64,000 bases of DNA from Periconia sp. R9002 (GCA_023627715.1 JAMAHW010000030.1:62001-126000), one strand, 5' to 3'; shown: positions 22,724 through 34,962, numbered from the stretch's first letter. A program made the numbers and translations. Notes: a model not told the origin generated them from the letters alone.

Positions 22724-24445
22724 CTTCGGGCTGTGTTTGAGGGATTAGTTGTGTGCTCATTATTTCAAGTGTATCAATCAATGCTTGTAACGGCGCGGAC
22801 TCATAATTCTCAAGTGTAACGTTCGAAGTCGAAGCTACTCTGATGCGATGTTGTGGGTGTGAGTCGAAGGATGGCGATTATTTTGCATGCGTGTTTTGAT
22901 CATTTGGTGGCGTAGAAGTTGCTCGCGGGTGTACAAAAGTTGTAGATTTGTGGAGGGGACCGGTGAATGAGGTTGTTGGGTGAGGGTGTTGGTTGATTGT
23001 TGGTTACACAAGAGTCGACTTCACCTCGTGCGCTGCCTAGCGCCGCTCCGCTGTTCCACTTCAACGGCACCCAATAGAAATCGCAAGTCACCTCTAATAG
23101 TAAACGCACTGATCGGGTTTGACGGTTCGTTCTTTGCGCCTTTGGATGAGCAATCACTCTACGGAACCAGAAACCAACATGAAGCCCTAGTCTAACCACT
23201 TTCCAACTTCCTAAGCCCACAAATGGTACAAAACTGCTTTTCTTCGGTTTGCTTCTCTTCTATCGAATATCATTCCATTCTCGCTCATTCATATATCCCC
23301 CAAACCCTCATTTGGGAAAAGACAAAGCCGATGGCGATGTGTACTGAACACTGTCCTGGTTGTAGACCAGGTACACCGTACTCCTCATCCGCACATTACC
23401 CTACACACTAGGATCTGATCTAACCACACTATCAGCCATATTCGGCGTCAGCTTCGTAAACATATCTTACGTATTCGATTTTTCAAAGCCGTTGCGGTTT
23501 ACTACTCGGACCCAAATAAAGCCATCTCTGCGGGGGGTGCGAGAGCCTGCATTGGTAATTTGATATGATGAAGAATGGGAAATATACAGACAGTCACCAG
23601 TGGGAGGAGCTGAAAAAGTTAATTGGGCACAGTCCCGTTTGTTTATTCACATTGCCTTTTTTGATATTCACTTCGTATGATGCCCTTTGGTATGTCGATG
23701 GGGCGGGAGGGGAAAGTTGACTGGGGTGGTTCGCGATAGAGATCAAGTCAAAGCATTGTTAAGGGTCTGTTTAACAGTGTAGTTGAGTTTCTACCAGCAG
23801 GTTCTACCCACGACTATGTATCATAGCATGAAAAGTACAGTATCATTGCCTACCGGCGTAATGCAATCACTTCGAGGTCGCCACCGATGCAAAGATAAAC
23901 ACAAAAACACCCTCGCCCGGGACGTACACACAAGTAGTTCAGTTCCATAGCAGAATGTTCGTTATGGAATATAGTTTGTATTTCGGTGAGACGTAACATA
24001 AAATCTAATGCAGAGCAGGCTGCAGGTTTCCACTAGAACATATCAAGCCACTCATCTGTCTCTATAAACGCAGTCCTATAATCCAGACGGGTACCTTATG
24101 ATTGACGCGCGAAAGAAACAATAATCCCAGACCATTGATACTCATGGCTATCAGTGCCTGAAAATGTCTCAATATACCAAAGCCCAACCTGATTGGTAGA
24201 AATCTACCGGCTGTCGTCGTACAGCCCTACTTTGCGAAATTGTCTTGGCATCAATACCAATATCCCTCAACGAGCACAGATACCCATGTGGGGCACGATA
24301 CAGTTATAACAATGTACCTCCAGATAGCTCACATCATGCCTGGGGAATGTTTATCTTTCTAGCTTTATCACTGAGTCTTTAGCTTCGATAGCACACAAGC
24401 GCTCGTCCCTTTTGCCCAGATCCCACTCCAACGAGTTTGCGAAAT
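22724..24445. other. Intergenic region without a supported gene
   Basis: About 1.7 kb with only short frames. The right part should contain the promoter of the DUF1996 gene. Nothing further is recognised. Confidence 0.45.
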
Positions 24446-26164
24446 ATGTTTGGGTATCGAGCAATACTTCTACTTATCTCAGTGTATCATGTAGCTTCGC
24501 AAAGTGGGGTAGAGCTAGACGCACCGATGTTAGTCGGAGGAGGCATCAGAGGTCCAGGCGCGATGCTGCGATTCGGATGTTCACAGGTAATCCTCTGAAA
24601 TCGATACCTGAGTTCGAGCGAGAAATGCTAAAACTCTTTTTCTTATAAAGATTGTCATTGAGCGACTTGATCCGTGAGCCAAGCCAAAAGCTTCCAAGTT
24701 TCAATGCAATTAAGCTGATGTCGTCAGACTTGTAAACCCAGGGATGAATCCCTCCGCGCACATGCACCAGATAGTCGGCTCGGTATACATCTCCCACAAC
24801 ACCCTCCCGAAACCACCCTGCCTAACAACCAACTCATTCAGAACGCTTTCAACGCTTCGATGCCATACACCGATATCTCCCAACTCGCCACTTGCACCTC
24901 GTGCCACGTAAGCTGTCTCAAACAATCATCAATCTCAACACCACACACATCAGTCCTCTTACAAACAAAAACAAGACACTAACACCACGCTCCACCCCAC
25001 AAGTTCACCCAAGACCTCTCCAACTACTGGACCGCAAACCTCTACTTCAAAGCGCGAAACAACACCTACAAACGCGTCCCGCAAATCGCAAACCAATTCA
25101 ACGCCGGCGACGAAGGCGGGTTGACCGTGTACTACACCTCATCCGCTCCGAACGCGAGTACCGCGTTTACTCCGGTACTATCCCCCCCCCCCCTCTCTCC
25201 TCCTTCACCAAACTCCCCACCCCAACGCCACCAAACGAGACCAGAATCGTACTAATAGGTCCAGGGCTTCCGCATGTTCACAGGCGACCCCACCCTCCGC
25301 CACCCCCTCAACCTCGGAAAAAACAAACAACAATGCTACCGCTGCTTCCCGGAGCCGAATTGGGGCGGGAGCCCGTACCCGCCTTGTATGGACCCGGTTT
25401 GGGATACGGAGGGGTTCCCTAGGGGACCGTGTCCGGGAGGGATTCGGTCGAATGTTATATTTCCGCAGTAAGTGGTTTCTCCCCTCTTCGCTCCAAGAGG
25501 TACATTACAGGGAATGAGGGAGATGTGGGTAGATATGTCGGTAACTGATGGAGTATATTGTGAGTGCCGTAGATGCTGGGACGGCAAGAACCTCGATAGC
25601 CCGAACCACGTCGAGCACCTGGCGCATCCGATCGGTGGACCCGTGGCGTTTCCAGTTGTTAATGGGACGTGTCCGACGACGCATCCGGTTAAGGTTCCGC
25701 AGGTGATGTTTGAGGTGTGTTCTCTCTCTCCCTCTCTCCCACTCGTTTTGTATCTAACTAAACCGCACGGGAAAAAAAGGTAATGTGGGACACAACCCCC
25801 TTCAACAACCCCGACGAATGGCCCGTAGATGGGGGTCAACCGTTTTATTTGTCGAATGGGGATAAGTATGTCTCCCTCCTTCCTTCCCCCCTCTCTCCCA
25901 TTTAGCTTTTTTTCTCCAACGAAAGATCACAAACTAATATGGTTTTTTTGCGAAAGTACCGGCTACGCCCAACACGCCGACTACATCTTCGGATGGGAAT
26001 CCGACTCGCTGCAACGCGCCATGGACAACCATTGCTACCTGCGCAACTGCACGCTGCTCACGGAGCAAGCTGCGAAAGTGAAGAATTTGTGTAGAGTAAG
26101 GGATGAGGTGGGGGAGGATGTGGATGGGTGGATGGAGGGGTTGCCTGGGGTGGGAGGGATGTGA
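24446..26164 (+). CDS. Secreted DUF1996-domain protein (possible frame break after exon 1)
   Basis: Predicted exons are 24446-24586, about 24715-24782, 24842-24907, 25004-25174, 25265-25467, 25573-25714, 25780-25865 and 25957-26164. Exon 1 gives a signal peptide and the GIRGPGAMLRFGCSQ motif. Later exons give VNPGMNPSAHMHQIVG, CTSC, FTQDLSNYWTANLYFKA, CYRCFPEPNWGG, CWDGKNLDSPNH and VMWDTTPFNN, which together define DUF1996, a fungal secreted domain of unknown function. Phases agree from exon 2 onward. The join of exons 1 and 2 does not keep frame with canonical sites, so a small indel, sequence error or odd splice may exist there. Three introns end in AAG. A role in the cell wall or plant interaction is only inference. 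Confidence 0.8.
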
Positions 26165-26421
26165 TAGTGCTGGATGGGATTTGGTCGTTGCGTGGAAGGA
26201 AGATGTCGCCGTTGCTGATATGGTTAGAGACTTTGATGTTTGTAGATTCTGTTCGGTTGTCATAAGATTTCGTTATGCTATGCTATGTTATGTTATGCTA
26301 CTATATATTACACTGCCTTTTCATGAGGGTATCCCGTCGAACCATTACAATATTCCCGTCATCATTACCGCCCTTGACATGATTAACAATCCCATCCATA
26401 CGTCAAACAACTTTTTCACCC

Positions 26422-28858
26422 TCAGCACAAAACCGCACAAGCCATCCCACCTAGCAAGATACCAAACGAAACCTTTTGGCTCTCCCCACTACCTTGTTTC
26501 TTCCCCGTTTCCCTCGCACCGCCAAACGCCGTGCTCGCAGGGCCTCCAAACAACGAGTTCGTTTCGCTGCCGCTGGTAGACGTCGTGGTTATGGTAGGTA
26601 ACACTGTTGTTTTCCCAGCCAATGTGACGATTTGGCCCATTGTGGCGGTGATGGATCCACTGATGATATACACCGGGATGACCGTCATGTGGCCTAAGAT
26701 GGATGTGGTGATGCTGGTCAAGACGACGTCTGGGTCTGGTAAGACGGTAGGTTTTCCGTTGAGGGTTATGGTCTGGCCGGGGAATGCGGTTGAGGTCCCA
26801 GAGATGATGTACGCGAGGACTGATGTTGCAACGCCGTTGATTGTGGTTTGGATGTAGGTTTTTACAATATCGGCGTTAGGAAGCACGGTCGTTTGGCCGT
26901 TGATGGTAATGGTCTGCCCTGGGAAAGCAGTCGACGTGCCAGAGATGATGTATGCGGGGATCGATGTCACGACGCCATTGATTGTCGTTTGTATGTATGT
27001 TATTGCGAGATCCGCGTTAGGTAGCACACTAGTTTGGCCGTTGATGGTGATGGTCTGCCCTGGGAAAGCAGTCGATGCGCCGGATATTATGTAGGCAGGT
27101 ACAGAAGTGGGGACGCCATTGATGGTGGTGGGAACCATTGTGAGATAGGGAGCGGGAGCGCTGAGAACGGTGGACGCGCCATTGACAGAAACGGTTTGGC
27201 CTAAAGTCGCAGTCGTGGCGCCGCTGATGATGTACCCGGCAACGGATGTGACCTGACCGTTGATGGTAGTGGGGAGCATCGTGAAAAGTGGCGGCGGCGC
27301 GGAAAGTACTGTTGATTGACCATTGATATTGACTGTCTGTCCTATAGCTGCGGTGCTGGTACCGGCGATAATATACGCTGGCACGGAAGTAGCCACACCG
27401 TTGATGGTGGTGGGTACGACGGTGAATGTGGCGGGCGGTGGGGCGACTACCGTGGGACGCCCGTCCACTGTTATGGTTTGTCCGATGGAGGCTGTCTCTC
27501 GAGAACCTGGTACTACATACCCAGGACTTGCTGTAGGTCGTCCATCGATGATTGTGGGTATCAGTACCGAGCCAGTTGGGGAGGGCGTGTATATTGGCAC
27601 CGGAGGTGCAGGAGGTGGTGTTATCTCGGGCGGATCTGGTACTTTGGCATTGTTCACAGAAGACGGATTCGGTCCTTTGGCACTATTCGCAGAAGAAGGA
27701 TTACTATTCCCAGAAGACGGATTCGGGGCATGCTCATCGTTTATAGAAGAAATCGGTGGGGGCATCATATGCGTCGTGAGGCTGGGTGGCGTTGGGTTGG
27801 CGGGGACGGAAGATGAAGTTTGTTCGAATCCCGGTTCGGATTGTAGTGGCGGTGGGATTTGAAATGTTGCTCCGGGTCCACTTTCAAATCCGGTCGTTGA
27901 AGGATTAACGTGGATACCTTCATTAGTTGAGGTGGTTTCAATCAATGAGGTCGTGTCCCAGACAAATTTGGGAGCATACACATCACTCCCTGGACGCTTT
28001 CCTTGGACTGGAGAACAGGACATGAAGGCTGGCTCAGACGGGAATTCAGTGTCGAACCATGATTTGTCTGGGAACTCCTGCGCGGGTACCCGTACAGGAG
28101 TATACTCTGCCCCGACGTAATCATCCCCATAAGGCGTCGCCGTTTTGGGCTGGTAATACGCGGGGTGCGCTGTTAGCTCTCCGAATGTGAGTTCGGTAGC
28201 AGTCACACAAGCAGATGATGTTGAAAGGGTGCCACTCCAGTGATAAGCATCTGGATAGTCTAGGTGAGGTGTTGGGTAGGTGACTGTATACCAAGAGTAG
28301 ATATCCGATAGCAAAGTAGACACCTCGATGTAAGCAGTTCCCGCTTCATTAGTTGAAGTTGGCCTCCATAGATCATATTCTGGGAGGATGCGCCCGGGGA
28401 TAGAGGCTGTTCGAGTCTCTAGTGTTTGATTCTCCGATACTATAGTGACAATCGAGACCGTGCCAACTGTGACGGTCGTGAAATAATTGATCTGGTCCTT
28501 GCGGACCCACGACACCGCTTGCAACTCAGGATAGCGTACTTCGCAATCCGCTTGACAGCTGAACCCGGTTGGCTTGGACGGGAAAGCAGTCGTCGCCGGC
28601 GCAGTAGCGTTCACGAAGCCAGGCTTCACAAAGCCAGGCCTGACAGGCGTCAACGTTTCTACGCGAAGTCGTTAGCCTCTCCTCAAGATATATAGGCAGT
28701 ACTATAAACATCGTATTCTGACCTTAATATAACCAGAACAATGTGCAACTAGCTAGGCTAATGTCGAAGCGATGTCGAACTGTAAAGAGATGGCTTAACT
28801 CACTCTGCGGGGCTGCGCGCGCCACTGCCACAAGCGCATATAATATGAAACTCCTCAT
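26422..28858 (-). CDS. Large repeat-rich secreted cell-surface protein (adhesin-like)
   Basis: Exons are 28858-28804 and 28658-26422 (763 residues), with a 145-bp intron ending in TAG. The first exon is a signal peptide ending in ARAAPQ. An N-terminal domain of about 250 residues holds four or five cysteines and many aromatic residues. A Pro/Ser/Asn-rich spacer follows. Roughly residues 370-705 consist of about eight repeats of 40-46 residues with the pattern TTINGVATSVPAYIISG, then a TAxxGQTITINGQxTVL block. The C-terminus ends in a short hydrophobic stretch after a Ser/Gly-rich linker, compatible with a GPI anchor, although the tail is short. Such architecture suggests a cell-wall or adhesion protein; no enzyme motif is seen. 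Confidence 0.8.
26600..27600 (-). repeat. Internal coding repeats of the adhesin-like gene
   Basis: About eight imperfect units of 120-140 bp encode the INGxxTSVPAYIISG / GQTITINGQ pattern. The units nearest the 3' end of the array (26750-27080) are the most alike, suggesting recent duplication or homogenisation there. Boundaries are approximate. Confidence 0.7.
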
Positions 28859-29595
28859 TTTGGTGGCTTCGCTATCCCCACGCGATAACTCTTCTTACTC
28901 ACTAAGGAGGAAACACGAGTGGAAAGCGACGGTTAAGCATCGAAGAAGCGCCTCGAGCGAGAAATGGCGTTTTGAAGGAAAACTCGGCGACAAGACCTAC
29001 CTCTACCCCCTTTGGGAGTGAACGGGCGCGTTTACCCATGGACCTCGTATCCCGCCTCAGCTGCGTGCGCTATCAATATTGGCACGGTGTGGCTGGCGCC
29101 ACAAATATGTTGATCCATGGGGCCGTTCGATGCAGACCTGTAGTTGTGCACGAGCTGGATACGAGCAAGTCCACGTTGTGGTGCAACGTTTATCCAAATT
29201 GAATCTTTTCCATCCTGCTGGAGTTGTCTATCTCTTCAAAACATGTCGCTCTTTTGCATTCGTGAAGGCTTCCAACAAACTCCAGCATCAAGCGTTACGA
29301 CAGCAACAGCAAAGCTGGTCTAGACGATTCCTTCGGTTGAAAAGGAAAGAATCTCCTGAAAACGACTGGGGATATGATAGGTCAGCAATCACACCCCCTA
29401 CAATATCCTTCCTAACTGGTACTAACCAACACTGATTTACCGGCAGTTGCTAACAATAAAACTCTGAGCTCAATGCGAGCGAGGTGGATACGAGAAACAA
29501 TGATCGGAAAGGATCAGATCTCCACGTTTACGCACGAGACGTGAGATGAGCGATAAAGTTTGGCTATGCCACATTGTTGCAGCAAGTGAACTTCC

Positions 29596-29650
29596 GATGT
29601 GGCTTTAGATGTGGCTTTAGATGTGGCTTTAAATGCGACTTTTAATGTGG
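29596..29650. repeat. 12-bp tandem repeat (GATGTGGCTTTA)
   Basis: Three exact copies of GATGTGGCTTTA are followed by a degenerate fourth and a partial fifth copy. The array lies in non-coding DNA. Confidence 0.85.
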
Positions 29651-30771
29651 CTAGATAGTGTGGCTGATTCATGTATCACGTGACAATGGACTGTGGCGCT
29701 CCAACGTTCTGGATCTCTCTCCCCACAGCTACATCCCACACCCTAATATCGCCCATATTGGTTATTCCTCGCCCCGGGTTCCCCAAAATGAATCCTCTCT
29801 GAAAAACCGGGCTTGAACTGCGATCACCGCTGGGTGCTCGTGGCCTTAATCCTGCCCCCAAGCCCTGGGCGCCCTTGTTCACACCTCATGCCATCAATCA
29901 TGCCTACACGGATCCGTTCATCACATGTTTCCCGAGTCTCGCGGATAACTCTCGTTTGTTCCCGATATAACACCGGCGGTATAATGGTCAAGAAAAACGA
30001 TCCCTCGGTGCATGCAGTCAGGATTTTACCTGTTCCATACAGCTGATGAAGATATCATCTCGGCAGTCGTAGAATCTGCTGCATTACTTCCAGCACGACG
30101 CGTTCTGTAGCTCAGGGATGCATCAACCTTACTTCTATTCTTCTGCCTCGCTGTGTGTTTTTCTTCAACAGACTTCTTTGCCCAGCCACGAACAAAATAC
30201 ATTCCCAATGCGTACGTCTCGGTTGCAGCAACCGAAGTCCCCATGTGCTGCACAATTCCAGAGCGAGCCTAGTCTGCCTTTTGAACAACAAGCAATATGG
30301 ATCAGCGCCTCTATTTTGTGGGTTATCACGCTCCTCGGTAACGGTGCAATATCGAGCCTCTGTCACGGGCTCATCTGACAGCTCGCGAGCAAGTTATTCT
30401 GGTCCCTGCGTGTCTGATTTCCTCCAGTCACATCGCTGCAGGTTAATGTACATACATATATCATGCTCCCAAAACGACACCACGTCGCCACGCTACGCCA
30501 ACTCAAGAAGGTTTCTAGAATACCTCGTACGTCCAACTTGTGTGCCCTACCCGTGAACATCCTCGGCGCTGGGTCTCATCGGCTTGAACTTCACACGCTC
30601 CACGGGGTATCGTCCCGGCCCTCGCCCCTTTGCAATTTACATGGCTCTTGAAAGCACAAAGGACCCGCACATCTGACAAAATAGATTGTTCCTTGGGGAG
30701 CATCTGGTCATGGCGTTGTTAAGCTTCACGAAGACAACAACAACAAGGCCAAGACAACATGAAGTTTGTAG

Positions 30772-30777
30772 GCGGGG
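30772..30777 (+). promoter_or_regulatory. Possible CreA/Cre1 carbon-catabolite repressor site
   Basis: GCGGGG matches the SYGGRG consensus and lies about 180 bp before the GH7 start codon. Single sites of this short motif occur by chance, so this is suggestive only. Confidence 0.3.
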
Positions 30778-30881
30778 AATCAGCGCCGAAGTAGATTGAT
30801 CAATCTAACAGCTTCGGGGACAGACATCACGATGCACAAGTTCTTGGATTAGATCTCAGGTTCGAATGAAGCATTGAGGTG

Positions 30882-30888
30882 TATATAA
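30882..30888 (+). promoter_or_regulatory. TATA box of the GH7 cellulase gene
   Basis: TATATAA lies 70 bp before the start codon at 30958, a common distance for highly expressed fungal cellulase genes. The pyrimidine-rich CT stretch after it fits a transcription start region. Confidence 0.6.
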
Positions 30889-30957
30889 GAAGGATGATCT
30901 GCTTCCTCCACTACCCTTTCCCATCACAGCCTCGACTTGCCTCTGTATCCGCCCAGC

Positions 30958-32586
30958 ATGTTCTCCAAGATCGGTCTTTTGTCTCTCCTCGCCGCAGGCG
31001 CTTCGGCGCAGCAGGTCGGCACCTTGACCACGGAAACCCACCCTGCCATGCCCATCCAGTCTTGCACTGCCAGCGGTTGCACTACCCTTCAGACCAAGGT
31101 CACGCTCGATGCCAACTGGCGATGGCTCCACACCACCTCCGGCAGCACGAACTGCTACGATGGCAACAAGTGGAACACTTCGCTGTGCCCGGACGCCAAA
31201 ACTTGTGCCACCAACTGTGCTTTGGATGGCGCCGATTACACCAGCACATATGGTGTCACTGCCTCTGGAGGAGCTCTTACTCTCAAGTTTGTCAATGTAG
31301 GACCTTACAGCAAGAGCATCGGTTCGAGGTTGTACTTGATGGCATCCGATACCAAGTACCAAATGTTCAAGCTCCTGAACAAGGAGTTCACCTTTGATGT
31401 CGACACCTCGCAGTTGCCCTGCGGGTTGAACGGCGCTCTGTACCTCATCGAAATGGACGAGGATGGTGGTATTGCCAGATTCTCTGGCAACAAAGCTGGA
31501 GCCAAATACGGTACCGGATACTGCGATACCCAATGCCCTCACGACATCAAGTTCATCAACGGCGAGGTAAGCTTGTCCCCCACCGTTCGCTCCATCTCTC
31601 TTTGATTCTGACTGACCTTCTCCCTTCAGGCCAACAGCGAAGGCTGGAACCCAAGCGATAGCGATGCCAACGCCGGAAGCGGCAAATACGGCGCCTGCTG
31701 CGCAGAAATGGACATCTGGGAAGCCAACTCCATCTCCGCCGCCTACACCCCGCACGTGTGCTCCGTCACATCGCAGTCCCGCTGCTCGGGCACTGACTGC
31801 GGAGACGGCGACGACCGCTACTCGGGCGTCTGCGACAAGGACGGCTGCGACTTCAACAGCTACCGCATGGGCGACAAATCCTTCTACGGCCCCGGCGGCA
31901 AAGTCGACACCAAGAAAAAGCTCACCGTCGTCACCCAATTCATCACCGCCGACAACACCGACACGGGCAAGCTCACCGAGATCCGGCGCAAGTACGTGCA
32001 AAACGGCGTCGTCATCAACAACTCGGTCACGACCGTCAGCGGCATCACCCAAACCGACAAAATCACCGACGCCTACTGCGCGGAGCAAAAAACCACCTTC
32101 GGCGACAAGAACCACTTCGCCCAACTCGGCGGGCTCAACGCCATGGGCGGCTCCCTCTCGCGCGGCATGGTCCTCGCCCTCTCCGTCTGGGACGACCACG
32201 CCGTCAGCATGCTCTGGCTCGATTCCACCTTCCCCACCGACAAGGACCCGTCCGCCCCCGGCGTCGCCCGCGGCACCTGCAGCATCGACTCCGGCAAGCC
32301 CACCGACCTCGAGACAAACTCGCCTAACTCGCAGGTCATCTACAGCAACATCAAGTTCGGCTCCATCGGGTCTACGTTTGGCTCTGGCACCGGGACGAAC
32401 CCCCCGCCCTCGAGCTCGTCCTCTGGCTCCTCGCCGACCTCCCAGCCGGGCTCCGGTCCTACCACCGTCCCTGGAAGCTCTCCCCTCTACGGCCAGTGCG
32501 GTGGGAATGGGTATACGGGGCCTACGACTTGTGCGTCGGGGACGTGCAAGAGGCAGAGTGAGTGGTACTCGCAGTGCCTTCCGTAG
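30958..32586 (+). CDS. GH7 cellobiohydrolase with C-terminal CBM1
   Basis: Exons are 30958-31566 and 31630-32586 (521 residues), with a 63-bp intron (GTAAGC donor, CAG acceptor). A signal peptide ([11 protein letters not shown]) precedes the mature start typical of Cel7. The GH7 catalytic motif EMDIWEAN gives nucleophile Glu229, Asp231 and acid/base Glu234. The cysteine-rich core matches cellobiohydrolase I rather than shorter endoglucanases. A Ser/Thr/Pro/Gly linker leads to a family 1 cellulose-binding module at about 486-521, with four cysteines and the aromatic residues of the binding face. It cleaves cellobiose processively from reducing ends of crystalline cellulose. Codon use is strongly GC-biased at third positions, as in highly expressed genes, which also creates long antisense shadow frames. 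Confidence 0.96.
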
Positions 32587-33517
32587 ATCTTCATACTATG
32601 CGAAGCTGTAAGAAGCTAGCTGGAGGAAAGATTTTCCTACTTCACTTCCTATGTACTTACCTACCTACAAATACACATAAACTTTGTCCATATGTACATA
32701 CATATATCTTCTTCTCCTTCATTGTCTATAGATTGAAACGGAATGAAACAGATCTTCTGTATATACCTACCAAATACCTCGCGGCGTTTTCAGTGACCAA
32801 GTAAAAAAAACTCACACAGTAAAAATCAATGACATCGAACCTTCCCCGGAAAAAACCACCCCTATGATTTCTTCATATGTATGTTCCTTCTGAACTTCCC
32901 AACAACCTACAAACCCCCCACATCTACATACTCTCCCACCTCACCTCCTCACTTGCCCATTTCTCCCCCCCCCCCCCCCACCAACCCCCCCCCCCCCCCC
33001 CCCAACCGTATTCCCACGTCAATTTATGTGAGTCAACTTGAATGATTTCACAGGACTACGCGGCGAACGGCTACGTCGTATGTATGTAGGTGTGTGTGTA
33101 CCTGAAGGTAGGGATAGAGATATGTAGGATTGTGAAGTTAGAAAAAAGAATTCGTCGGGGCGTCTTGCTGAGTGTAGTGGAGTAGAGTGTACTACTTTTT
33201 GAGGTGTGTGGTGGAGGGGGATGAAGAGAGGAATTGAGGTACGTAGTCATCACGGACGAAGTCATTGGATGCGAAAGGTGAGAAATAGGAACCGAGGTTT
33301 CTGGTCGAGCAGGTCGAAAAAAGCTTTGATTCGTTTTTAATTCATAGATGGTTGAATTGGGGGGTGTCAAGGAGGTCATTGAAGATCCCGTATACCAGCA
33401 CACGCGCGCGCACATGTGCTTTCTCAAAAAAGAAGAAGAAAAGAAAACCCCATGCCTAAACGCCGTTGAAAATGCACAAGCCCCAATCCCTTTTTTCTCC
33501 CGTTCCCAACAGGGCCC
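32587..33517. other. Intergenic with two poly-C tracts
   Basis: Convergent 3' flanks of the GH7 and Pno1 genes. It contains C runs at 32965-32979 and 32985-33003. No gene is seen. Confidence 0.5.
32965..33003. repeat. Poly-C tracts
   Basis: Two C homopolymers of 15 and 19 bases are separated by ACCAA. Such runs are error-prone in assembly. Confidence 0.9.
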
Positions 33518-34382
33518 TCAAAACCTCTCCTTCATGCGCCCGGCCACCGTCCTCAGATTACCATACACCTTACCCGGCTGCGCGCCCAGGATCAAGCTCA
33601 CAATCGCCTCTCTGGCAATGTGGATGTTTTTGAAGCCGCCCAGGATGTGGATCTTCTGGTCGGCGAGGACGACGCGGGTGCGGGAGGCGTTCTCGATTGC
33701 GAATTTTGTTTTTCCGTCCTTGCCGGCGATGCGGCCGATGGCGCGGCCGAGGTGCTCCCCTTGCAGGGTTTTGACGTCTTTGATTTCGAAGGTTTCGATG
33801 TAAAGGTCATCCTGTGGGATTTGAGTTAGCGCGTGGTGGGACAGATATATGAGAAGAGTGAATTGAGAAGGAACGTACAAGTCGCAGCAGCGCAATCGCG
33901 TCGTCAATGTCGAACCCTAAGCAAAACGCCTTTACGAAATCCTCGCCCTTCTGCAGCGCGCCAGAGTCCTCGGTGTGGCTCCCCGTGCGCAGCTCGACGC
34001 TCTGCTTCTTGACGTTGTAGCGCACCTGCAGCTTCAGGTGCTCGACGAGCGGCGGGTAGATTTTGGGCCACGAGTTCTTGAGCGGCGTGATGCGGTGCGG
34101 GGGCACGGGGACGTGGCGCTGCTCGCGGCGGAAGGCGAGCGGTATGTCTTTTGCGGGTGCGAATTTGGGGCGTCCGGACTCGTCGATGGTGGGTTGTGTG
34201 GTGGAGAGGGATTGTGAGTCTTGTTGGAGGGAGGCGACGGGTTGGAGGGTGGTCATGTCGAGGAGGGGTGCGGAGGTTTCGTTGTTGTCGTCGTTTGTGG
34301 GGAGGGGTGCTGAGGGGGCTTCTGCCATGGTTTCGTCGGCAAGGGCCTCGGGGGCGCGCTGGAGCGCTGTTGGGGCGGGCAT
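33518..34382 (-). CDS. PNO1: Pno1/Dim2 pre-rRNA processing KH-domain protein
   Basis: Exons are 34382-33879 and 33811-33518 (265 residues), with a 67-bp intron whose acceptor is CCACAG. The start at 34382 (MPAPTALQ...) fits the family length; an upstream ATG would add 39 Pro-rich residues. The conserved block starts at [33 protein letters not shown]. The C-terminal KH region contains [23 protein letters not shown] and ends in GRMKERF, the typical end of Pno1. The protein binds 20S pre-rRNA with Nob1 and recruits Dim1 for 40S maturation in nucleolus and cytoplasm. It is an essential single-copy gene in eukaryotes. Confidence 0.95.
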
Positions 34383-34962
34383 TTTGTGTGGAGGTGTTTT
34401 TTCGAATTGAGGTTTTTTTGGTGGTGAGGTTGGTGAACGGAGGGGTGGGTGTGGGTTTTGCGCCAGCGGTGGAGTTGTGATATCTCGGAGATATGTCAAA
34501 CAAGTATTGGTTTTTCTTGGGTTACTATTTTATTTCCGGTCCCTTTTTTTCTGGGAAATATGTTTCCCTGGGTATCTCGAAGCGGTGTGGCGGGTGTGGT
34601 GAAGTTTGAAGGGAGTGGTGAGGGTTGAGTGGGAGGTGAAATGGTTCGTTATCGATAAGGGGCAACTTTGTTTTTTGCAAAAAGGCTTGGCGTGGCTTAT
34701 GTTTGTTTCGTTTGTCAAGTCAGTCAAGCTTTCCTTCCCTTTTGCGTCGCCAACGTCATTTTCGCGCCTCTCTCCATCATCGGTATCCTCCTCCATCACG
34801 TCCTATTCCGTCCCGTCTCACAATCCATTCACTCTTTCGCCTTGTCCTGCACGAACCGCGAAGCAATCGTTCCCAAGGCTACTCATTCGTTTGCCTTTCA
34901 CCTCCGCTCCCGCTCCGATCCTCCATCATCAACCATGAGGCTGCTCTCGCCGCGATAGTATA
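34383..34962. other. Divergent promoter region between Pno1 and Mdm31
   Basis: 580 bp separate two start codons on opposite strands, so both promoters lie here. No motif is singled out. Confidence 0.5.

Larger units (their letters stand above)
28859..30957. other. Intergenic region upstream of the cellulase gene
   Basis: About 2.1 kb with several 60-130 codon frames but no convincing gene. It holds a 12-bp tandem repeat (29596-29650) and, at its right end, the cellulase promoter. A minus-strand frame near 29700-29780 contains one WD40-like IRVWDV motif, too little to call a gene. Confidence 0.45.

Noticed and set aside
29676..29882. Minus-strand frame with a WD40-like IRVWDV motif
   Set aside because: Only one short motif, no repeat partner and no neighbouring exon; too weak for a WD40 gene or relic.
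30856..32199. 447-codon minus-strand frame opposite the GH7 cellulase
   Set aside because: It is an antisense shadow created by GC-rich third positions of the cellulase. Its translation is Val/Ala/Gly-rich without any family-like block, and the cellulase on the other strand is certain.
31664..32611. 315-codon plus-strand frame inside the cellulase second exon
   Set aside because: Ser/Pro/Ala/Thr-only composition; it is the +1 shadow of the cellulase exon.
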